NCBI GenBank assembly: GCA_017465545.1
Contig: JAFTVY010000066.1
Location: 1-60,812 of the forward strand
From: Ruminiclostridium sp.
GTDB lineage: Bacteria; Bacillota; Clostridia; Oscillospirales; Ruminococcaceae
DNA: 60,812 bases
Direction of reading: 5' to 3'
Positions 51,243 through 59,681 of the stretch are shown here, in pieces. The notes below the pieces were generated by a model. That model had not been told where the DNA came from. It did no database searches and was given only the letters and a program-made list of their open reading frames with translations. Numbering within the stretch: the first letter of the stretch is position 1; the number at the start of each line of letters is the position of its first letter. The position numbers were made by a program, and so were the translations under genes.

Positions 51243-52898
51243 ATGAAAAAAATTTTAGCAACAATCGTCTGCCTGGCGTCTGTTATAACGCTGGCAACTC
51301 CCGTCTTTGCCGTCACAGAAATTCCGGATAATTCAGATTTGACTATAAAATACGTTTCCGTAATTAACGATGACGAAGCTTTTCCATTAAATGCTGAACT
51401 GGTATTTGACGAAGGTAGTATTCACTTTTCCGAAACAGACTGCTACGAATGCGAGTACGAGGTGGATAAATCTCAGCTCAGGGCTGAAGTCATTCTTTCA
51501 TCCAAAGACGAAAGCTCCGACTTCAGCTTCTCATTAACCGATGAAAATGCTACCGTATTCGATATGACGTCCCAGGACTCCGAATTATCCATAGCTTCAC
51601 TTCAGTTTGATAAGTATTATCAGTTCCGTCTTACTATGAGCGGTAACATTTACGCAGGTGAAATGGGAATTATATTTGAAACCTGCAATGTAGTCTACAT
51701 CGACTTTTCGTATCTCCTGATAAACTCATATTCCAGCTTACAGCGTTCTAACCAAAGCTTTATGTACGAGATCGAAAATAATAACAATTATTCGCAAGCC
51801 GATACTATTTATCCGGGAAGAACTATGGTGGGAACTCCGAGCAATATCAATGATACAGATTATTTTTTCATAGATACCGGCTTAAATAACCCCACAATGT
51901 TTAATTCACATTACGCCAACGGGACATTAGATATAACATTAAGTTCACCCTCCAGTAGCATAAATACATACATAATAAAGCTATATACAGTCGAAAACGA
52001 TGAGCCCATCTTTGAAACAACAAGCCTTTCCGCTACGGGAAAATGCAGATATATAAGATACGTAAATACATATGGTTACAGAGAATTTTATATTTCCGTT
52101 ACTCCTGTTTCAGCGGCAGTATACCCTAATACAGAATATTATCTGAATGTAAATTATACAGGTACTTATACCTTCTATAGTCAGAAAAAGGGTAAGATTG
52201 GAAGCTTAGAAACATGGAACACCCAATTTTTAGACGAGCTTACATCTGCCGATGGTAAACCATTTATTACTGTCAATGATATGAATGATCCCGACCATAT
52301 GTCGGTCGGTTGCGCTATAGCAAGCTATGCAATGGCTTTGAGAAACGTCAATGCAACCATTCCGGGTAAGGATTTCAGGACAGGATTTACAGGAAATCTG
52401 TACGCCGATCCGTTTACCGTAATGATGGCTAATTCAGGCATTGACGGTACGTCTATGACAAATTATTCCGAAAACCCCCTTCCAAACAACAGTCCCTGCT
52501 ACATTTACAGAACGAATCTGATAAGTCGTTTTACAGTTAATAGTAACACCCTTTATTCCCATTGCTATTACCTGGGGTTATATAACTCAGTGGATCTGGA
52601 AACGGCACTGGATTACATTCTGGAGCACAATGGAAGCTACGGGGCAATAATAACCTTCACAAATTCGTATGGCAACACTCATTATATGGTTGTTACGGGA
52701 AAAGATGATTCGCAGACCGACCTTAAAAACAAATACACCGTTTTCGACCCGAGTGGAACAACGTTTGCCCATGCAAAGGGTTTAAAATATAAACTTTGCA
52801 TAACCTATACTACTACAGGAGCTCATCACATGGAATTAACCGATGTAGTTGCTATTCATTATTTTAACAGAAATTCACAGCCATTTACCATTCAGTAA
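51243..52898 (+). CDS. Secreted C39-like cysteine peptidase with a PPC-type domain
   Basis: About 551 residues. Signal peptide 1-23 (ends PVFA). About 25-165 is a beta-rich domain I do not recognise. About 180-315 resembles a bacterial pre-peptidase C-terminal (PPC) domain (NNYSQADTIYPGRTMVGTPS, then DTDYFFIDTG). The C-terminal third looks like a C39-type papain fold: MSVGCAIASYAMAL with the likely nucleophile Cys (about 376), NTHYMVVTGKD with His, and YTVFDPSG with Asp. The frame is open from 51153, but ATG 51243 with AAAGGAAG 7 nt before it starts the signal peptide. It is followed 12 nt later by a lipoprotein gene. Substrate unknown. Confidence 0.8.
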   Translation: MKKILATIVCLASVITLATPVFAVTEIPDNSDLTIKYVSVINDDEAFPLNAELVFDEGSIHFSETDCYECEYEVDKSQLRAEVILSSKDESSDFSFSLTDENATVFDMTSQDSELSIASLQFDKYYQFRLTMSGNIYAGEMGIIFETCNVVYIDFSYLLINSYSSLQRSNQSFMYEIENNNNYSQADTIYPGRTMVGTPSNINDTDYFFIDTGLNNPTMFNSHYANGTLDITLSSPSSSINTYIIKLYTVENDEPIFETTSLSATGKCRYIRYVNTYGYREFYISVTPVSAAVYPNTEYYLNVNYTGTYTFYSQKKGKIGSLETWNTQFLDELTSADGKPFITVNDMNDPDHMSVGCAIASYAMALRNVNATIPGKDFRTGFTGNLYADPFTVMMANSGIDGTSMTNYSENPLPNNSPCYIYRTNLISRFTVNSNTLYSHCYYLGLYNSVDLETALDYILEHNGSYGAIITFTNSYGNTHYMVVTGKDDSQTDLKNKYTVFDPSGTTFAHAKGLKYKLCITYTTTGAHHMELTDVVAIHYFNRNSQPFTIQ

Positions 52899-52910
52899 GG
52901 AAGGTTCACT

Positions 52911-53858
52911 ATGAAAATCAAAAACACACTCAGCCTGTTTTCTGCAATTATTCTTACTTTTTCACTTCTCTGCGGCTGTCAGCAGGAATTGACCTCAGAT
53001 ATTAATTCCTCTGATAACAGCACAACAACATCGGATGTAAGTATTTCTGAAGACTCACAGGACGAATCCTCCGAAATCGAATCGGACCCACAGACTATAC
53101 GTCCGCTTCCGCAAACATCATCTGCACCGGAAACTTCCTCATATCCCGAGCCGGTTAAGCTTACTGACGACATAACACAGACCGACCGCAACAACGATGG
53201 CGCTATAGCCACCTTTGAGCTGTATTACGGTCAGGAATGGAGAGAAATTACCGAAGACGAAATACAGCTTATATATAAGCGTGTATTCGATGATAAGCTG
53301 ATAAGTGACGAAAGCATACAGGAAAGAGTAAGCTATATTGGTAAAACCATAGGCGATTTAGAAATTCAGCTTTATAATGCTTCTGGTGAGATAGGCAATG
53401 AACTTATTTTTGCGGGAGTTCCGTTTGAAAACAGAGAAGATTGGTTTTTATCGAAAAAACCGCCCCAGCTTTTCTCCTCAATGGAGGAGCTGTACGAAAT
53501 ACAGAAGGATGTTTTCAGCGACATAACCACCTACGAAGATTTTCTTACTAAATTTGATGCTTTTAAGTTTGAGGATGATGGTTTTTATGTGAAGGGCAGA
53601 ACGCCGGGGATGACGTCAACGCTTTATAATACACCCGTCCTTCCATACACTTCTTTCGGAACAATAAGATGTATCTATAGCTCCGCTGTTGCAGTAGAGC
53701 TTGACGGAGAAATAAAAATGGCGGTAATCAGACGAAACTGCCTGGGATTTACGAAGGATATATATTCTGTACATATCGTTCCGCTTACAGAGATTGACGG
53801 CGTGCTTAAATTCCCAAGAGAATTCGACTGGGAAACGGCGTTTGGAAAATCGAAATAA
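52911..53858 (+). CDS. Lipoprotein of unknown function paired with the C39-like peptidase
   Basis: 315 residues. An N-terminal signal ends in the lipobox SLLCGC, with C23 as the likely lipidated residue. A Ser/Thr/Asp-rich linker (about 26-85) and a globular domain (about 90-315) with no family I recognise follow. It starts 12 nt after the peptidase gene (AAGGAAGG ribosome site), so the two are probably made together. It could be a membrane-held partner, substrate or inhibitor of the peptidase, but nothing in the sequence decides. Confidence 0.7.
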   Translation: MKIKNTLSLFSAIILTFSLLCGCQQELTSDINSSDNSTTTSDVSISEDSQDESSEIESDPQTIRPLPQTSSAPETSSYPEPVKLTDDITQTDRNNDGAIATFELYYGQEWREITEDEIQLIYKRVFDDKLISDESIQERVSYIGKTIGDLEIQLYNASGEIGNELIFAGVPFENREDWFLSKKPPQLFSSMEELYEIQKDVFSDITTYEDFLTKFDAFKFEDDGFYVKGRTPGMTSTLYNTPVLPYTSFGTIRCIYSSAVAVELDGEIKMAVIRRNCLGFTKDIYSVHIVPLTEIDGVLKFPREFDWETAFGKSK

Positions 53859-53917
53859 AAAGAAATCAGACTGTTTTTTTTCCTGATCCGAACTATATTT
53901 ATTATCCATAAGGAAAC

Positions 53918-53956
53918 GGGACTGTAAAGACCAAAGCTTTACAGTCCCTTATTTTT
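53918..53956. terminator. Bidirectional terminator between the lipoprotein and fliB-like genes
   Basis: GGGACTGTAAAG (53918-53929) and CTTTACAGTCCC (53937-53948) form a perfect 12-bp stem with a 7-nt loop, followed by TTATTTTT. Confidence 0.9.
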
Positions 53957-53975
53957 CAATCAGATTTCAGCAGGC

Positions 53976-54875
53976 TCACCCCACAGATATTTTTTCTATA
54001 ATCTCCTCTATATTACAATCCGAATACTCAATCTCCGCTGAATACATTCTCGCTATATCGGATATTTCCGATATGGTGGGATTTTCTCCGTAATACGCTC
54101 TTGCTATACACATTATCGCCCGCACCGAAAACAAGGAGAAATAAACGGCTTCATCCAAATCATAGCATTCGCTGTTAAGATGGCGGAAAATAAAATATAC
54201 CGCCAGCTGTTCCTTTACTACGTCATAATCGTGAATATCCGCTTCACCCTCTGTAAGAAGAGCTGAAAGCATATCGTCCCATTCGGTCGACAGTCTTTCC
54301 AGAGGATAGAGAATATCGTAGATTTCCTTTCTGCTATAAGCCTTTAAAGACGGCAGAACAGCCTTTTCCCTGTCGGAATAGGGAATCTCTCTGTTCTGCA
54401 TAGCCTCTGTAATCAGCCTCTTTGCTTCAATCAGGTCTGTTTCGCAATCATCGGGAATATCCTCGCATCCGTCATCAGAAAGAAGAACCATTTTCACCTT
54501 CTGCTCATTCCCTGCAATCAGCTCTGCCACCGCCTCACAACAAAGTCCCAGACCGATTTCCGTTCTGTCGCTGTAAAAATTTCTGTAACGGGGATGGTCT
54601 GCACATATATCGCATAATATATCCTCGCCATATGATAGAATAAGGCGGCACAGTCCCTTTTCATCAAGAAAAGGACAGCGTTCTCCCTCGCACAGCTTAA
54701 AGCTGTGCACCCCGTTTTCATCGGTGACTATATTATCGTAAATATCCTTTATCGATCTATATCTCTCCATCGAGAGGTCATCAATATCGATTTCCCAGCC
54801 GACACAACAGCTATGCTTACACTTATCGGCAATGCAGGAAAATCTGCTGTAATAATCAGGTGCGTATATCTTCAT
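53976..54875 (-). CDS. FliB-like protein (flagellin lysine-N-methylase family)
   Basis: 299 residues. The N-terminal Cys cluster CIADKCKHSCCVGWEIDID (about 13-31), with later CPFLDEKGLCRL and CDICADHPRYRNF, is the signature of the FliB family, whose Salmonella member methylates flagellin lysines. The Cys set probably binds an Fe-S cluster or zinc. There are no flagellar genes in the window, and members of this family are common in non-motile clostridia, so the substrate here may be another protein. It starts 4 nt after the DUF2461 gene. Confidence 0.8.
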   Translation of the reverse strand: MKIYAPDYYSRFSCIADKCKHSCCVGWEIDIDDLSMERYRSIKDIYDNIVTDENGVHSFKLCEGERCPFLDEKGLCRLILSYGEDILCDICADHPRYRNFYSDRTEIGLGLCCEAVAELIAGNEQKVKMVLLSDDGCEDIPDDCETDLIEAKRLITEAMQNREIPYSDREKAVLPSLKAYSRKEIYDILYPLERLSTEWDDMLSALLTEGEADIHDYDVVKEQLAVYFIFRHLNSECYDLDEAVYFSLFSVRAIMCIARAYYGENPTISEISDIARMYSAEIEYSDCNIEEIIEKISVG

Positions 54876-54879
54876 ATTA

Positions 54880-55632
54880 TCACCACATAAAGCCGCCGTA
54901 CTTTTCTGCTATCGGAGAAGAGTCGGTTTTCAGCTTCTGAGCCTTCTGCTCGTTTTCTTCTGCTATTTCCACCTCGGCAGGCAGCTGTTTTATAAGGAAG
55001 GGCATAAAATAATCCGCCAGCGAAAAGAAATCGATTGCCGCTTCTTTAAGCCTTTCGGTAAGCTTTGCCGAATACATTTCCCTGCCCGAAGGTATGGTAA
55101 AATAGATATAGAGCGTTTTTTTGCTTATAAACTCTATAAGCTCCTCGTCCTCGCAGGGCTTTTTTCTTTTATACTCCTCGCCCGCTATTTTTATATCGTA
55201 TTTTTCTTTAAGCGGCTTCAGTATGTCAAGAAAGAAATCCTTGTTTGTGGTAAGCTCCCTTCTGAAATTCTCCATAACGTAACTCTGGGGCTTGCTTATC
55301 TTAAAGCCGAATACTATTCCGTCGGCGGACAGCTCCATATATACCATCGGAGTCTGATTCCACATCATAGCGTTATGCAGAATATATATCCACATAGTAT
55401 TACGATAATGCTGATAGGGTGGGTAGTTTGCATCCTGATATATTCTTGACGCCTTATATACCACCGTAGGAATATCGGAAAACTGCTCCCCCATCTCCTT
55501 TGCAAGAAGGCACAGAGGTTCGTATACGTCCGTGAGATACTCCTGCTTATGCTCTTCAAACCATTCCTTATTATTGTTATCACGGATTCCTTTTAAGAAT
55601 TCCGTGGTATTTTTATTAAATATACCTGCCAT
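54880..55632 (-). CDS. DUF2461 family protein
   Basis: About 250 residues. The start FNKNTTEFLKGIRDNNNKEWFEEHK, the RIYQDANYPPYQHYRNTMW segment (about 65-84) and the YMELSADGIVFGF strand match the DUF2461 (TIGR02453) family, whose biochemical role is not established. The frame is open from ATG 55641. AAAGGA touches that codon, while the ATG at 55632 lies 9 nt after it and is preferred. It forms a two-gene unit with the fliB-like gene, 4 nt apart. Confidence 0.85.
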   Translation of the reverse strand: MAGIFNKNTTEFLKGIRDNNNKEWFEEHKQEYLTDVYEPLCLLAKEMGEQFSDIPTVVYKASRIYQDANYPPYQHYRNTMWIYILHNAMMWNQTPMVYMELSADGIVFGFKISKPQSYVMENFRRELTTNKDFFLDILKPLKEKYDIKIAGEEYKRKKPCEDEELIEFISKKTLYIYFTIPSGREMYSAKLTERLKEAAIDFFSLADYFMPFLIKQLPAEVEIAEENEQKAQKLKTDSSPIAEKYGGFMW

Positions 55633-55760
55633 ACAGTTCATTCCTTTATTTATTCTCTAATTATTTTATCACATATAGACGGCAAAATCAATAAGGGAAT
55701 AATCTGAAAAAACGCCGCATAGAATAATCCATATACACTATATATAATGAAGGTGAAGGT

Positions 55761-56240
55761 ATGAAACAGTTTTCCTTATCAAAATTTCTGCTTTTTGTAG
55801 TAGGTACCGAGCTTGTGGGAGTGTTGTCCGCTTTGCTGACGGGTAGCTTTTCCGATTTTTTTAAAATCTATACTGCACCACCGCTTCAACCGCCTGCTCC
55901 CGTTTTTATAGTCGCCTGGATAATACTCTACGCTCTGATGGGAATTTCCGCTTATCTCGTCTGTCAGTCGGATGGTGAGAAAAGCGAAATAAAAACGGCG
56001 CTTACCGTTTATTTTATACAGCTTGCGCTGAATTTCAGCTGGAGTATAATTTTCTTCAAGCTTCAAATGTTATGGACGGGCGCACTCATAATAGCTCTTA
56101 TGATAGCCGCCGTGGGATTTATGATATATCTTTTCCTGAAGCTGAGGAAAACAGCGGGATTTCTTAATATCCCGTATATACTGTGGCTGTGCTTTGCGCT
56201 TTATCTCGATATAGCTACCGCCCTTATAAACCACGTATAG
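55761..56240 (+). CDS. tspO: TspO/MBR family tryptophan-rich sensory protein
   Basis: 159 residues with five membrane helices, the usual TspO layout. PPLQPPAPVFIVAWIILYALMG (about 40-61) matches the family PP..PP..VF..VW..LY..MG motif, and NFSWSIIFFKLQ and PYILWLCFALYLD the later ones. The last motif usually ends YAxxLN; here Asp replaces Asn. Bacterial TspO binds porphyrins and takes part in stress responses. A single gene. Confidence 0.9.
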   Translation: MKQFSLSKFLLFVVGTELVGVLSALLTGSFSDFFKIYTAPPLQPPAPVFIVAWIILYALMGISAYLVCQSDGEKSEIKTALTVYFIQLALNFSWSIIFFKLQMLWTGALIIALMIAAVGFMIYLFLKLRKTAGFLNIPYILWLCFALYLDIATALINHV

Positions 56241-56317
56241 ACCATTATTGTATATTTTTCATAACAAAGGCCGTCAGATTGATATTAAAACTTTTCAATC
56301 TTTTTTCTCTTTTAGTC

Positions 56318-56346
56318 TTGACATAATCTGCGTTTTAAGGTATAAT
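56318..56346 (+). promoter_or_regulatory. Strong promoter of the rpmH operon
   Basis: TTGACA (56318-56323), 17 nt, TATAAT (56341-56346): full consensus, 75 nt before rpmH. Confidence 0.92.
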
Positions 56347-56358
56347 ATTAAATTGCAT

Positions 56359-56397
56359 AGGCGTAAATTGACGCCTTACGGTTGATGACAACCGTAA
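56359..56397 (+). promoter_or_regulatory. Two adjacent hairpins in the rpmH leader
   Basis: AGGCGT (56359-56364) pairs with ACGCCT (56371-56376). TTACGGTTG (56376-56384) pairs with CAACCGTAA (56389-56397) around an ATGA loop. They share one base, so cannot both form completely. Neither has a T-tract. They may protect or regulate this highly expressed mRNA. Confidence 0.6.
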
Positions 56398-56420
56398 TAC
56401 TATAACAGGAGGAAAACACA

Positions 56421-56555
56421 ATGAAAAGAACTTACCAGCCCAAGAAGCTGCAGAGACAGAAAGAACACGGCTTCAGAAAAAGAATGTCCACAAGAAACGG
56501 TCGTAAGGTTCTCGCAAGAAGACGTGCAAAGGGCAGAAAGCACTTAAGCTACTAA
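56421..56555 (+). CDS. rpmH: 50S ribosomal protein L34
   Basis: 44 residues. The sequence [18 protein letters not shown], then [22 protein letters not shown], is the near-invariant L34. AGGAGG lies 8-9 nt before the ATG. First gene of the conserved rpmH-rnpA-yidD-yidC-jag order that normally lies next to the replication origin in Firmicutes. Here the gene upstream is tspO, not dnaA. Confidence 0.98.
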   Translation: MKRTYQPKKLQRQKEHGFRKRMSTRNGRKVLARRRAKGRKHLSY

Positions 56556-56564
56556 TATATCGTA

Positions 56565-56936
56565 GTGGGTGATTTCAGAAAAAAATATGTCTGCATAAAG
56601 AAGGACAAGGAATTCCGCTTTCTTTTCAACAAGGGCGAATCCATCGTCAGCTATGCATTCATATGCTACGTGAGGGAAAATAAAAGGCGGGTAAACCGCA
56701 TAGGCATTGTCACCGGCAAAAAGATCGGCAATGCAGTTAAACGTAATCGTGCAAGACGGGTTATCCGTGAAGCGTTCCGCCTTATTGAACCTCGCCTAAG
56801 AGAACAAAGCACAAAAAGATACGACTTTATTTTTGTGGCGAGAGCAAAGACCACAGAATTAAAAACGGACAAGCTGTACTCACTTATGAATAAACTCATA
56901 ATAGGCAAGTACGGAAAAAAGAACGAACAAAAATAA
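56565..56936 (+). CDS. rnpA: Ribonuclease P protein component
   Basis: 123 residues. Basic protein subunit that helps the RNase P RNA cut tRNA 5' leaders. KKDKEFRFLFNKGES (about 13-27) and the RNR-type motif in AVKRNRARRVIREAFR (about 57-72) are the family signatures. It starts at GTG 56565, 9 nt after the rpmH stop, without a clear ribosome site, so it probably depends on coupling with rpmH. Confidence 0.95.
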   Translation: MGDFRKKYVCIKKDKEFRFLFNKGESIVSYAFICYVRENKRRVNRIGIVTGKKIGNAVKRNRARRVIREAFRLIEPRLREQSTKRYDFIFVARAKTTELKTDKLYSLMNKLIIGKYGKKNEQK

Positions 56937-56937
56937 A

Positions 56938-57174
56938 ATGAAATATGTACTGTTATTTTTCGTAAAAATTTACAGACTTACACTATCAAAGTGGTTACCG
57001 CGTTGTTGCCGGTTTACACCAAGCTGCTCACAATATGCTATGACAGCAATTATGCGCTTTGGTGCGGTGAAAGGCGGTTATTTGACTATACGGAGAATTA
57101 TTCGATGCAACCCATTTTCGCCGGGTGGCTATGACTACGTACCAGAGGAATTTTATTTTTTCAAGAAAAAATGA
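56938..57174 (+). CDS. yidD: Membrane protein insertion efficiency factor YidD
   Basis: 78 residues. It starts with a membrane-associated helix (YVLLFFVKIYRLTLS), then the family motif PRCCRFTPSCSQYAMTAI and the GYLTIRRIIRCNPFSPGGYDYVP segment. YidD aids membrane protein insertion by YidC, encoded just downstream. The ATG lies 1 nt after the rnpA stop. Confidence 0.95.
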   Translation: MKYVLLFFVKIYRLTLSKWLPRCCRFTPSCSQYAMTAIMRFGAVKGGYLTIRRIIRCNPFSPGGYDYVPEEFYFFKKK

Positions 57175-57218
57175 CTGCAGGTGTAGGCAGTCCCGCAAAA
57201 TACGGAAGGTGATTCGTC

Positions 57219-58589
57219 ATAGATTTCTTATACACACTTATCGGTACGCCCTTAGGCTATATCATGTGGCCCATTTATCTGCTTTTACAGAATTTCGGTT
57301 GGGCAATTTTAATTTTCACAATCATTTTAAAGCTTGCCACACTTCCGCTGACACTTAAACAGCAGAAGAATATGGCATACTCTCAGTTATTTGCTCCCAG
57401 AGTAAAGGAGATTCAGAGAAAATACAGAGATAACAGAGAAAAGCAGGCAGAAGAGATGCAGAAGCTTCAGGCAGAAGGCTACAACCCCACAGGCGGTTGC
57501 GGTCCCTTAGTCCTCACAATGCTTATCCTCTTCGGTATGATCGACGTTGTTTATAAGCCCATGACACACATGGAGCATATTCCGTCAGATCAGATAAACT
57601 CTACTGTTTCTGTCGCTATTCAAACAGAATACGCCAGCGTCTTCCTCAACGAATATAACGAAGAGGACAGAAAGCTGATAGATTTATACAGAGAATCCTC
57701 TACAAAGGATCAGATTTTCATTTCAGAAACCGATAGCTTAGCTAAAACAGAACACAAGTTCAAGGATGATGAAGGCTTCAAGGCAGATTATTCTGCAAAG
57801 GATCCTACAGACATTACAAAGGATGAGCGCATAAAATACGGTGAATTCTCAGAAGAACAGTTTGCCGATATTACAGGTGACAAATCAAGACTCTCTGCTG
57901 AAACCATCAACCGTTTAAAGCAGGTAAAGACAAAGTATTCAAATCTTCAGAAGGAGCTTTTTGCACTCCAGACCTACAAGAAGTATCCCAAGAGCTTTGA
58001 AGAGAGCTCTATGATATCTGACAGCGTAAAGCAGCAGATGACAAACCTTGAAAAGAATATGAACTTCTTCGGACTTGACTTAGGTCAGACACCCCAGTGG
58101 AAGTTTGAGCCTCTGCTCATCATCCCCGTGTTGTCCTTCATATTCTCAGTTGCACAGACGCTTATTTCACAGCACTTCAACAGAATAAACAACCCTGAGA
58201 CTGCAGACGCTGGCGGTATGGGTATGAAGTTTATGATTTATTCTATGCCAGTTATCTCTCTTATGATCGCCTTCAGCGTTCCTGCCGGTGTTGGCCTTTA
58301 CTGGTCGATAAGCTACGCCGTAGGTATCATTCAGGCATTACTTCTCCAGAAGTTCTATAACCCTGCTAAGATAAGAGAAAAGGTAGAGGCGGAATACAAA
58401 GCAAACCGCAAAAAGCAGCAGGAGGTCGTAACTACCGCTGTAGTGACCGACGCTGAAACAGGCAAGGAAACTGTAGTAAAGAAGACAGAAACCTTAAGCC
58501 AGAAGGAAATCAACAGAAGAAAGCTTGCAGAAGCAAGAAAGGCCGACGCTCTGAAGTACGGCGAAGAGTACAACGAAGACGACGAGTAA
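57219..58589 (+). CDS. yidC: YidC/Oxa1 membrane protein insertase, apparent AUA start
   Basis: About 456 residues if started at ATA 57219. Inserts membrane proteins alone or with SecYEG. Membrane segments at about 16-45, 300-320 and 345-390. The charged region between (about 130-275) is a long cytoplasmic insert rich in Lys, Glu and Asp, larger than in most Gram-positive YidC. The first in-frame ATG is 57264, but it lies inside the first helix and has a poor ribosome site. The 15 upstream codons (DFLYTLIGTPLGYI) look like the usual YidC N-terminus, and GGAAGG ends 9 nt before ATA 57219. The in-frame TGA at 57210-57212 excludes earlier starts. The C-terminal tail is basic then acidic. Confidence 0.9.
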   Translation: MDFLYTLIGTPLGYIMWPIYLLLQNFGWAILIFTIILKLATLPLTLKQQKNMAYSQLFAPRVKEIQRKYRDNREKQAEEMQKLQAEGYNPTGGCGPLVLTMLILFGMIDVVYKPMTHMEHIPSDQINSTVSVAIQTEYASVFLNEYNEEDRKLIDLYRESSTKDQIFISETDSLAKTEHKFKDDEGFKADYSAKDPTDITKDERIKYGEFSEEQFADITGDKSRLSAETINRLKQVKTKYSNLQKELFALQTYKKYPKSFEESSMISDSVKQQMTNLEKNMNFFGLDLGQTPQWKFEPLLIIPVLSFIFSVAQTLISQHFNRINNPETADAGGMGMKFMIYSMPVISLMIAFSVPAGVGLYWSISYAVGIIQALLLQKFYNPAKIREKVEAEYKANRKKQQEVVTTAVVTDAETGKETVVKKTETLSQKEINRRKLAEARKADALKYGEEYNEDDE

Positions 58590-58637
58590 TTCAGTTAAGC
58601 TGCAGAGATAATCTGCACGTTACGGAAGGATTTTAGA

Positions 58638-59558
58638 ATGGAAAAGATTTATAGCGGCAAGGTTTTAGAAGAACTTAAAGCTCTTGCATACACAGAAATT
58701 ACCGCACTCGGAGTAAAGACATCCGACATCACAATCGAGGTTATCGAAGAGCCCGTAAAGAAATTATTCGGTAAGAAGGGCGACTACAAAATCAGAGTAA
58801 CTTATCCCGAAGTTACAACGGATGAAGTAACAGCAACAGAACCCGTAGCAGAGGCATCTGAAACAGCTCCTGCACAGACAGATAAGGAACACAGCGAGAA
58901 GATCGCACTTGCGGTTGCATACATCGAAAAGGTGCTTACAGCACTCGGTGCAGAGGATTTCAAGGTTAACGTGATCGAAAAGGAAGATATTACGGTTCTT
59001 GACATCGTAGGCGAAAAGCTCGGTATCGTAATCGGCAGAAGAGGCGAGACCTTAGATTCTCTCCAGTATCTTGCAATATTAGCAAGCAACAGAAACGACG
59101 AGCCCTATTGCAGAATCACAGTTGACTGCAACGGCTACAGAGACAAGAGAGAGGAAACTCTCCGTGCTCTTGCAGAGCGTACGGCAAACAAGGTACTCCG
59201 TCAGGGCAGAAGAATTACGTTAGAGCCTATGAATCCCTATGAGCGTCGCATAATCCACAGCAAGGTAGCTGAGATCGAAGGCGTTTACAGTAACTCCATC
59301 GGTGAAGAGCCATACAGAAAGGTTGTTATCTCCGCTTCCCAGAAGCACGGCGAAGGCAGAAGAAACGACAGAAGAGGCGGTCAGAGAAGAAACGGCAACG
59401 GCGGTGGAAATCGCTCCTACAAGCAGAGCAGCGGCTTCTCTACAAGCTTTGAAAGAGAGTACAAGCGTACCTCCGATGAAAATGCAACCTACCAGTATTC
59501 ACAGGAAACTGTAGAAACTGAGAAGAATGCAACACTCTACGGAAAAATTGAATTCTAA
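58638..59558 (+). CDS. jag: RNA-binding protein Jag/KhpB (SpoIIIJ-associated)
   Basis: 306 residues. The Jag N-terminal domain (about 1-55, EVIEEPVKKLFGKKGDYKI) is followed by an Ala/Glu/Thr linker, a type II KH domain (about 95-165, VVIGRRGETLDSLQYLA-like), then R3H (about 170-235, with NGYRDKREETLRALA and MNPYERRIIH). A long Arg/Gly/Asn-rich low-complexity tail (235-306) is unusual for Jag and may add RNA affinity. It binds RNA and influences cell elongation in other Firmicutes. It follows yidC by 48 nt. Confidence 0.93.
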   Translation: MEKIYSGKVLEELKALAYTEITALGVKTSDITIEVIEEPVKKLFGKKGDYKIRVTYPEVTTDEVTATEPVAEASETAPAQTDKEHSEKIALAVAYIEKVLTALGAEDFKVNVIEKEDITVLDIVGEKLGIVIGRRGETLDSLQYLAILASNRNDEPYCRITVDCNGYRDKREETLRALAERTANKVLRQGRRITLEPMNPYERRIIHSKVAEIEGVYSNSIGEEPYRKVVISASQKHGEGRRNDRRGGQRRNGNGGGNRSYKQSSGFSTSFEREYKRTSDENATYQYSQETVETEKNATLYGKIEF

Positions 59559-59581
59559 AATTTATCTCCGATATCCTAGGT

Positions 59582-59606
59582 CTGATAGTCATATAGAAGC
59601 TTAAAA
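59582..59606 (+). repeat. Short dispersed repeat, also at about 2791-2815
   Basis: GATAGTC(A/G)TATAGAAG(C/T), then an A/T-rich TTAAAA, occurs here and downstream of the beta-propeller gene at about 2792. Both lie just after a stop codon and just before a terminator. Nature unknown. Confidence 0.45.
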
Positions 59607-59640
59607 AACAAAGTTAAGACCAGTTATAGCGGATACGGCA

Positions 59641-59678
59641 AAGCCATCGTATCAAACGATACGATGGCTTTTAGTTTT
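59641..59678. terminator. Terminator after jag
   Basis: AAGCCATCGTATC and GATACGATGGCTT form a 13-bp stem with an AAAC loop (59641-59670), followed by TTAGTTTTTA. It also lies 12 nt from the convergent gene's stop, which it may serve. Confidence 0.9.
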
Positions 59679-59681
59679 TAA

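Noticed and set aside
57125-57358. A 77-codon plus-strand frame overlapping the yidD end and yidC start, with GTG 57209 near a ribosome site
   Set aside because: The product has no membrane-insertase features and the frame conflicts with the conserved YidC sequence. A frameshift in yidC is not needed to explain the region.
56241-59640. Replication origin near rpmH
   Set aside because: The rpmH-jag block often borders oriC, but no dnaA, dnaN or cluster of TTATCCACA boxes is present in the window.
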